Source of the DNA: an uncultured Clostridia bacterium
Lineage (GTDB): Bacteria; Bacillota; Clostridia; TANB77; CAG-508
DNA: 64,000 nucleotides
NCBI GenBank assembly: GCA_928721915.1
Contig: CAKMVZ010000003.1
Coordinates: forward strand, 186,001 to 250,000
Reading direction: 5' to 3'
Of the stretch, positions 57,629-64,000 are shown piece after piece. Numbering within the stretch: position 1 is the first letter of the stretch; each line of letters begins with the position of its first letter. Position numbers and translations under genes: made by a program. The notes below the pieces were generated by a model. It did no database searches, was not told the DNA's origin, and worked only from the letters and a program-made list of their open reading frames with translations.

Positions 57629-58831
57629 TTAATTGTTCGTAACTATATTAGTTGATACTTCATTAGAATTTTGAACATCATTAGATATTAAATTAGTATC
57701 TTGAGTATTTTCATCCGTTTCATCATAAACAGAAAGGTCTAAACTATATAAAGTAATTAATTGCTTTCCATCTTTTGAAACAATTTCAAATCTTCCTTCA
57801 TTTTCATCATTGTCTGAAAAATAAAGCCAATTATCAAATTCACATAAAACTTCTGAAGTAGAATCAAGTTTTGTAAGTTCTGTTTTGTTTGTTCCATCTA
57901 AATTCATTCTATAAACTCCAACTCCTGCATTTACTCCATTTTCTTGATAATAATTTAAATAAAATATTCCCTCTTCTGTTACAATCATACTATAACATAC
58001 TTCATCTGAAATCATCTCATTTTCTGTTCCATCAATTTTAACTTTTGAAGGATAGCCATTTTTTGATTGATAATAAATATAACTATCGACTACGCTTATA
58101 TTATACAGTTTTTCTCCTTCAATGACAGCATGTTCATTACTTCCATCTAAATTCATCATATATGTTTCATAATCTATTACAGAAGTATTATTATTTTCAT
58201 CTTTTTCACTTTCTGTTATTTTATTAAAGAAAATATAATCTTCTGTAATTCCAATAAAACCTGAAGCATTATCATTTAATTTTGTTTTATTATTTCCATC
58301 TAAATCCATATAATAAATACACTCATCAGTTCCGATATAATAGATTTTATCCTTTACAACATAAATTTCATAGCATTCATTATTAAAATCATTATCATTT
58401 ATAACAGTATCCTCTGTTCCATCAGTTTTCATTCTATGTATTTTATTATCAACTTTATCTTCTTGACTTTTATCCTCTGGGTCTGCCATTGTTATAAAAT
58501 ATAAATATTCATCCATATAATTCAAACTAAGTATTTCCCAATTATTTTCAATTAGCATTTGAGAATTTCCTGTTAAATTATTTTTATCAATTTTTCTAAT
58601 TCCAAGTGCAGAGCCTTCATCATTTGGAGCCATAAAATATAAATATTTTTCATCTGTTACAACATATCCATAATTTCTAATATTTGCAATAGTATTTCCA
58701 ACTACATTCTTGTCTTTTGGAATAATAAAATAAATAGCTATAGCAATTAAAATTATAATAAATATTGAAACTATTATAATAATACTTTTCTTTTTGGATT
58801 TTTTTAAATTTTCTTTTTTCTCCTCTTTCAA
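57629..58831 (-). CDS. Membrane-anchored DUF5050-like beta-propeller protein
   Basis: A 400-residue protein: short basic lead, one helix (IIIIVSIFIIILIAIAIYFI), then a repeated unit of the form YxYYxDLDGNNKTKL (also LYNMNLDGSNEHAV, YRMNLDGTNKTEL), and a Asn/Thr-rich tail. Such repeats form a probable beta-propeller facing outside, as in DUF5050/low-density-lipoprotein-receptor-like families. Function unknown. Confidence 0.7.
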   Translation of the reverse strand: MKEEKKENLKKSKKKSIIIIVSIFIIILIAIAIYFIIPKDKNVVGNTIANIRNYGYVVTDEKYLYFMAPNDEGSALGIRKIDKNNLTGNSQMLIENNWEILSLNYMDEYLYFITMADPEDKSQEDKVDNKIHRMKTDGTEDTVINDNDFNNECYEIYVVKDKIYYIGTDECIYYMDLDGNNKTKLNDNASGFIGITEDYIFFNKITESEKDENNNTSVIDYETYMMNLDGSNEHAVIEGEKLYNISVVDSYIYYQSKNGYPSKVKIDGTENEMISDEVCYSMIVTEEGIFYLNYYQENGVNAGVGVYRMNLDGTNKTELTKLDSTSEVLCEFDNWLYFSDNDENEGRFEIVSKDGKQLITLYSLDLSVYDETDENTQDTNLISNDVQNSNEVSTNIVTNN

Positions 58832-58846
58832 AATATTATCTCCTTT

Positions 58847-59428
58847 CTATTTAATTAAATTTAAATATCTTTCTTCAAATATCTCTAAAAATCTTTTTAA
58901 TATTTCATATTTATCAAAATTCATTTTAAATTCCTTTTTTAAAGAAGTTGCAATATTTACAATTTGATTTTCAAAAAATTCTTGATTAATATTTATTCCA
59001 ATTCCAATAAATATCTTTTTTACATAATTTCCTAATACAGAACTTTCAGTTAATATTCCTGCTAACTTTTTATTATTTAAAATAATATCATTTGGCATTT
59101 TTATTTTTGTTTCTATATTATATAATTCTTTTAAAGTCTTAACTATACATTCTGCTATAACAACTGTTAAATTATTTATTTTTTTAATATCACAATTTGG
59201 AATTAAAATTATATCAAAAGTTAAATTTTTTCCTTTTTCTACAAACCATTTTCTTCCATGAGTTCCAATTCCAGATGTTTGATTTTCAGCTAAAATTACC
59301 ATTCCATTTTCTATTTCTTCTTCTGGTTTTTCTTTAGCTAAAATATGAGTAGATTCTAAATTTTTATAATATTCAAATTTTTTTCCTATAAATTTCGTAT
59401 TTAAATTTTTTAATGTATATTCTTCCAT
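58847..59428 (-). CDS. birA: Biotin-protein ligase, short form
   Basis: A 193-residue class I biotin ligase without the DNA-binding N-terminus. Motifs: STHILAKEK, the ATP/biotin loop SGIGTHGRKWFVEKG, KMPNDIILNNKKLAGILTE, and GIGININQ. It attaches biotin to carboxylases or biotin-dependent decarboxylases. Its stop nearly touches the start of the debranching-enzyme gene and it is coupled at 16 bases to the DUF5050-like gene, so an operon is probable. No biotin-synthesis genes are nearby. Confidence 0.92.
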   Translation of the reverse strand: MEEYTLKNLNTKFIGKKFEYYKNLESTHILAKEKPEEEIENGMVILAENQTSGIGTHGRKWFVEKGKNLTFDIILIPNCDIKKINNLTVVIAECIVKTLKELYNIETKIKMPNDIILNNKKLAGILTESSVLGNYVKKIFIGIGININQEFFENQIVNIATSLKKEFKMNFDKYEILKRFLEIFEERYLNLIK

Positions 59429-59429
59429 T

Positions 59430-61451
59430 TTACTTTTTCTCTAAAACTATTCTTAAAACTTCTGATGTACTCCAAGCTTGAGAAAATGTTCCTCTTGCTT
59501 TATATGGATATTTTGCATCATAAATTTCAGAAATTCCTCCAATACAATCTTCTTTTTTTATTTCTTTCTCAAAAGTTTTATAAGTATTTTCAATAAATTC
59601 TTTTAAATCTTTTTCTAAACTCTTTTTTATTTCTTTATTCTTTTGTTCTTTTATCAAATTTTTTAATGCATCAAAATATAATCCTAAAAGCCATGGCCAT
59701 GGTACTCCTTGATGATAAGTCATATCACGTTTAAAATTATCTCCTTCATATATTGGTACATATTCTTTTTCATTTTGTCCTAATGTTCTTAAACCATGTT
59801 TTAATAATAATTTTTTCTTAACAGTTTCATATATTTTAAGAGCAGTATCTGATTTTAAGTCCCATACAGGATATGTTAATGAAAATGCAAATAATTGATT
59901 TGGTCTTAATTTATCATCACCTAAAACATCGTATAAACATTTTTTCTTTTCATTATAAAATTTTTCATTATATGATTTTTTATGTTTATTTGCTGCTAAT
60001 TTACATTTTCTTTCTATTTCTTTTTCACCAAATTTTTTAGATAGATTTTCCAAGGTTTTAAGAGCATTATACCATAAAGCATTTATTTCAACTACTTTCC
60101 CATTTCTAGGAGTAACAGCAAAACCATTTATTTTAACATCCATCCATGTGTTTTGAGTATCTTTGGTTCCTGAAACTAATAATCCATCTTCCTCATCTAT
60201 ATAAATATTGTTATTGTCTAAATTAATTCCATTACTATAACTTGATATTATAATTTTTAATTTTTCATATAAATTTTCTTTTATAAATTCATAATCACCA
60301 GTATATTTTATGTATTTATTTATCTGTTCAAAAAGTAATAGTGAGCTATCTACACTATTATATAAAGGTCTATTGTCATAACCAGAATATCCATTTGGAA
60401 CTAAACCAAATTTTATATCTCTTGTAAATGTAAGCAAAATCTCTTTTGCTAACTCAAACCTTTTTGTAGAAAGTAAAATTCCTTCAAAAGCAATAAAAGC
60501 ATCTCTTCCCCAATCTAAAAACCATGGTATTCCTGCAAGCATTGAATGAGTTCTAAATGTTGGTCTATAAATTATAAAACTATCAGATTCTATAATTAAG
60601 TTCTTTATAAATTCATCATATTTTTTATCTTTACCTTTTAATAATTTAGTATCACTGATAATTTTATCTAATCTTTTTATTTCGTTTTCAATAACAGTTT
60701 TACCATCTATTTCTTCAATATTGTCTTCTAGTGCCCCAACAAAAGTAATTTCTTTTTCTTCATTTGGAGCAATGTAAATTTCAAATCTTCCAGGAACAGC
60801 TAAATTTTCTATAGGATAAAATCCTCTTTCTTCTTCTTTTAAATAATACATATTTTTAAATGTATCATTATAATGTTCAATATAATTAGCTCCATTTACA
60901 TACATATAAATTGGTGTTGAGCCATTTCCATTTACTTCAACACGAACCTTAGATTTATCAATTTTTTGTTTTAAATCGAAACTGCTTTCAAAATGTAGCT
61001 GATGAAAATCCCTAAAACCAACAATAGGTGTTAAAATAAGTTTTGAAGCTTTATTTATATTTTTTACTTTATAATAAATAATTACTTCATTTTTCCCATA
61101 TACAAATGAAATCTTTTTTGTAATTTTAACATTATTTACATTATAGTTAAAAATTGGTATATACTCTTTTTCAAAACTTTCTAAATATTTATATCCATCT
61201 GAAACATAATTTTCACATACATTTGTATATAAATTATAATTATTTTCACCGATTATTATTGATTCATCTACTTTAGATATTAATAAATGACGCTTAGCAG
61301 GTGGTAAAAGAGGAGCAACTAATAAACCATGATAACGCCTAGTATTTGCTCCTAAAATACTTGAAGAACATAATGCTCCAAGTCCATTTGTAATTACCCA
61401 TTCTTTTCCTAATCCGCTCTTTAAATCCAAATCTTTTTTTAAAATTTTCAT
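59430..61451 (-). CDS. Glycogen-debranching-type amylo-alpha-1,6-glucosidase
   Basis: A 673-residue enzyme of the archaeal/bacterial GDE class: N-terminal beta-sandwich (GLGKEWVITNGLGALCSS with ANTRRYHGLLVAP) and a C-terminal (alpha/alpha)6 GH133 domain with AGIPWFLDWGRDAFIAFEG and NTWMDVKING. It hydrolyses alpha-1,6 linkages of branched glucans. It is probably involved in glycogen turnover together with the GH13 glycosidase at 22929. Ends two bases before birA. Confidence 0.9.
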   Translation of the reverse strand: MKILKKDLDLKSGLGKEWVITNGLGALCSSSILGANTRRYHGLLVAPLLPPAKRHLLISKVDESIIIGENNYNLYTNVCENYVSDGYKYLESFEKEYIPIFNYNVNNVKITKKISFVYGKNEVIIYYKVKNINKASKLILTPIVGFRDFHQLHFESSFDLKQKIDKSKVRVEVNGNGSTPIYMYVNGANYIEHYNDTFKNMYYLKEEERGFYPIENLAVPGRFEIYIAPNEEKEITFVGALEDNIEEIDGKTVIENEIKRLDKIISDTKLLKGKDKKYDEFIKNLIIESDSFIIYRPTFRTHSMLAGIPWFLDWGRDAFIAFEGILLSTKRFELAKEILLTFTRDIKFGLVPNGYSGYDNRPLYNSVDSSLLLFEQINKYIKYTGDYEFIKENLYEKLKIIISSYSNGINLDNNNIYIDEEDGLLVSGTKDTQNTWMDVKINGFAVTPRNGKVVEINALWYNALKTLENLSKKFGEKEIERKCKLAANKHKKSYNEKFYNEKKKCLYDVLGDDKLRPNQLFAFSLTYPVWDLKSDTALKIYETVKKKLLLKHGLRTLGQNEKEYVPIYEGDNFKRDMTYHQGVPWPWLLGLYFDALKNLIKEQKNKEIKKSLEKDLKEFIENTYKTFEKEIKKEDCIGGISEIYDAKYPYKARGTFSQAWSTSEVLRIVLEKK

Positions 61452-61472
61452 TTGTATACCTTTCCTTTATAT

Positions 61473-63066
61473 TTATTTTATCTTTTCTTTTGATACTTTT
61501 TTTGTTTCTTTCTTCTTAGGCTTTTTCTCTAGCTTTGCTTCCATTTTTGCAATTTCTTCTGCTATTCTTCTATTTTCAATTGTTTGTGTATCACTATTTT
61601 GAATAGATTCAACTCTATCTTTATATTTAGTAGCAAACTTACTTTTTCTTCTATCTTTTCCTTTGACTTTTCTAGTTGCTTTCTTTACAATTTTTTTCTG
61701 TTTATTGTTTTTCCTTTGTTCTTTTGCTAAATATTTTTTCTGGCCTTTTAAAACAGAATCTATAAGTAAATATTCTGTATCATTTTGCATATCTTTAAAT
61801 TTAAGCTCACTACATATTAATTCCATTATTATTTTTGCAACTTTATCACTATCGTGCCTTATTTTACCATATTTTAAAGAAGATAGATTTCTTTTAATTA
61901 CTTTTATTCCTTGAGAAGTAACTGATGAAATATCTAATTCTACTATATCAGAACCTTCTTTATTATATCTTCTAACATATTCTGGAATTAAATCACTAGT
62001 ATCTGTTAAACAATAATCTATAATGCCTTTTCCAACATGAGCATGTATTGCTCTTATATGCTCTGAAAGAGTATAATTATCAGTTTGTCCTGGTTCTGTC
62101 ATTATATTTGAAATATATAATTTTATTGCCTTACTTTCTTTTATTGTTTTAGCAACATTTTTTACCAATAAATTTGGTAAAACATTTGTATACAAACTTC
62201 CGAGGTCCAATAATAATAGCTTCTGCTTCTTTTATAGCTTCTAAAACTCCTGGAGCTGGCTTACAATTTGAAGGACTAATAAACACTCTATTTATATTTT
62301 CAATTTTTTGAGAAACAATTTCTGGAATTTTATTTTTTCTTTCAATTGTAGTCCCATCAGAAAGTTCTGCGCAAATTGTAATCTCATCTAATGTTACAGG
62401 TATAACTTTTCCTGTAATATTTAAAACCTCAGTACTTTTTTGAATAGCTTCTGAGATATTTCCATAAATTTCACTCATTGCAAGCATATAAATATCACCA
62501 AAGTTTAAATTTTTTAGTCTTTCATCTCTAAAATTATAGTTCATAAGTTTGTCCATTAAAGCTTCTTTATCTGATAAAGCTACTATACTTCCTTTTATAT
62601 CATCTAAAGGGAGCAAATCTAAAGCTTCTCTTGAACCACTTGGAAGCTCACCATAATCAGACATTGTAACAATAGCAGTTATATTATTTGTATATTTTTT
62701 TAAGCCTTTTATTACCATATCTAAGCCTTCCCCACCGCCGATAACAACAATTTTAGGGCCTTCATCATATACTTTTCTATTAAATATTAATGATTTTATA
62801 TTAACTTTAGCTTTTTTGCCTTTTTCAGTTGAACTATCATTTGCTTCAATTAATATTTCTAAGTTCCTTTTTTGAATAAATATAATTCCTAAAATAACAA
62901 ATATAAAACCAATTACAAATTCTATCACTATTTTTATAATATCAAAAACTTGAACAACATCCTTCGTTAAAACTTGTGTAAAAGCATAAGAAATTAAAGC
63001 AAATCCAATTAAAATTATAAATATCCACCTTTTAACTTTTGTACTAGCTTTTAACCAATCTAACAT
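61473..63066 (-). CDS. yvcK: YvcK/CofD-like gluconeogenesis factor (one CGG +1 site)
   Basis: A protein of 530 residues: two helices at the N-terminus (IFIILIGFALISYAF; IVIEFVIGFIFVILGIIFI), then the CofD-like fold with VVIGGGEGLDMVIKGL, TMSDYGELPSGSRE and TEPGQTDNYTLSEHIRAI, and a long Lys-rich tail. Frame 0 stops after GP at CGG 62202-62200; skipping the C gives IIGPGSLYTNVLPNLLV, the diagnostic GPGSLYTS-type motif. YvcK binds UDP-GlcNAc and controls wall synthesis in gluconeogenesis. The membrane extension is typical for Clostridia; the basic tail is not in B. subtilis YvcK. Confidence 0.92.
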
Positions 63067-63112
63067 AATCTTTCATTTTTCCTTCCTTAAAATACAAAAA
63101 ATACAACTAAAA

Positions 63113-64000
63113 TTATTCATCGCCTATTATTTCAATCTCTAATTTAATTTCTTCTTTAAATTTTTGATATACTGTCTTTTTTATGTATTTTATCAATTCT
63201 AAAATATCCTTAGCAGTAGCATTTCCTTTATTTATTATAAAGCCTGCATGTTTTTCTGAAACTGCTGCTCCACCTATAGAAAAACATTTAAGACCTGCCT
63301 CATCAATAAGTTTTGCAGTTATTGCATTTGGATTTCTTTTAAAAGTACTTCCTGCTGATGGATATTCTATAGGTTGTTTTTTCTTCCTAATTTCTAACAT
63401 TTCATTCATCCTAGCTTCAATATTATCTACATTATCCTTTTTTAAAAGTAATTCTGTTTCTAAAATAATATACTTTTTTTCTTCAAAAATACTTTTTCTA
63501 TATGAAAATTCATGTTCCTTATTTGAAAGTTCTATAATTTTTCCATTTTCATCTAAACAAATTGTTTTTACTAAAATATCTTTTATTTCTGAGCCATGAG
63601 CTCCAGCATTCATTTTTACTGCTCCACCCATAGTACCTGGAATTCCAGCTAAAAATTCTGCTCCGTGATAAACCATTTTTACAGCACATTCTTGACAATT
63701 TACTTACAGAAATATCACAAGAGACCTCTACTTTTTCATTTTTAAATTCTAGTTTATTAAAATTTAATTTTGCAACAATTCCTCTTATACCTTTATCTAA
63801 AACAAGCAAATTGCTTCCATTTCCTATAACAAAAAATGGTATATTTTCATTATCTGACAATTTTTTTACTTTTTTTAAAGTATCTACATCTCTAATTGTA
63901 ACAAAAAAATCTGCTGGACCACCTATTTTAAATGATGTATGTTTTTGCATTGGTTCATTTATTAAAATATCTTTTTTATCAATTATTTTTAGTAGCTCTG
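63113..64000 (-). CDS. murB: UDP-N-acetylenolpyruvoylglucosamine reductase MurB, 3' part (one CGG +1 site)
   Basis: The gene runs off the right edge; codons upstream of an internal ATG at 63950 stay open (DILINEPMQKHTSFKIGG). Conserved parts: SFKIGGPADFF and NGSNLLVLDKGIRG (FAD binding), GIPGTMGGAVKMNAGAHG and YPSAGSTFKRNP. Frame 0 breaks at TCA CGG, 63665-63663, after CKNGLS; skipping the C gives GLSGAEFLAGIPGTMGG, matching the family's SGLEFLAGIPG. MurB makes UDP-MurNAc for peptidoglycan and is essential. It is followed by yvcK, the usual Firmicute partner. Confidence 0.93.

Noticed and set aside
9109..64000. Pseudogenisation as the cause of the many split genes
   Set aside because: Essential genes are affected, downstream frames are fully intact, codons after each break are normal, and all CGG breaks share the same phase and base. 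Decay would give varied indels and stop codons.
1..64000. CRISPR arrays, insertion sequences, integrases or prophage genes
   Set aside because: No regularly spaced repeats, transposase or integrase motifs were seen on either strand.
9109..64000. CGG reassigned to another amino acid in frame
   Set aside because: Reading CGG as any residue in frame 0 leaves stops within a few codons at nearly all sites; only the one-base skip restores the family sequence.

Overview
The window is a stretch of a very AT-rich, low-GC Gram-positive chromosome, most likely a gut-type Clostridia member (Bacillota). Evidence: a PolC-type replicative polymerase, RNase Y, LexA, a T-box leader on tyrS, the frr-uppS-cdsA-rseP-polC string, the ftsE-ftsX-M23-M23-ctpA block, a type A RNase P RNA, SLH and LPXTG-like surface proteins and a Clostridia-style diversity-generating retroelement (DGR). 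Nearly all genes lie on the minus strand; only mutS2 and a small membrane protein are on the plus strand.

The most striking feature runs through the whole window. Sixteen genes, many of them essential or near-essential (polC, murB, cdsA, guaB, ychF, yvcK, mutS2, ctpA, two M23 peptidases), are each broken by a single extra base. At 20 of 20 such sites the break is an in-frame CGG codon, and the original frame is restored by skipping its C and reading the following GGN as glycine. About sixty other CGG trinucleotides inside genes are out of phase and harmless. The only in-frame CGG codons that are not breaks are two in a glycosidase gene (22929-24722) with foreign-looking arginine codon use. 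The phase restriction argues against random sequencing error or pseudogenes. I infer that CGG is not an ordinary arginine codon in this organism and that CGG(N) is passed with a +1 shift, either as a four-base glycine codon or by slippage at an unassigned codon.

Layout: 1-9000, ABC exporter, orphan response regulator, dps, iron alcohol dehydrogenase, a nadD-tmk operon, unknown membrane proteins and a sortase-type surface protein. 9100-17600, ychF, tRNA-Thr(AGU), rny, T-box/tyrS, an ABC permease-CPBP fusion with its ATPase, rnpB. 17800-26700, gtrA, a SecF/SecD-like pair, guaA, a probably acquired glycosidase, guaB. 26700-33500, a DGR operon: variable target with variable repeat, template repeat, avd, reverse transcriptase, a large prepilin-like protein translationally coupled to the RT, a small membrane protein and a MutS-like (msl) accessory gene. 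33500-39300, the cell-division and peptidoglycan-hydrolysis block. 39500-43600, mutS2, lexA, DUF1294 and a large inverted repeat. 43600-55100, polC, the envelope/isoprenoid string and a four-gene glycosyltransferase/acyltransferase operon. 55200-64000, tRNA-Thr(CGU), an SLH/LRR surface protein, a DUF5050-like protein, birA, a glycogen-debranching-type enzyme, yvcK and the 3' part of murB.

Both tRNAs carry unusual paired substitutions at the D-loop/T-loop elbow. Coordinates were checked by reading-frame arithmetic where possible; hairpin and repeat boundaries are approximate.
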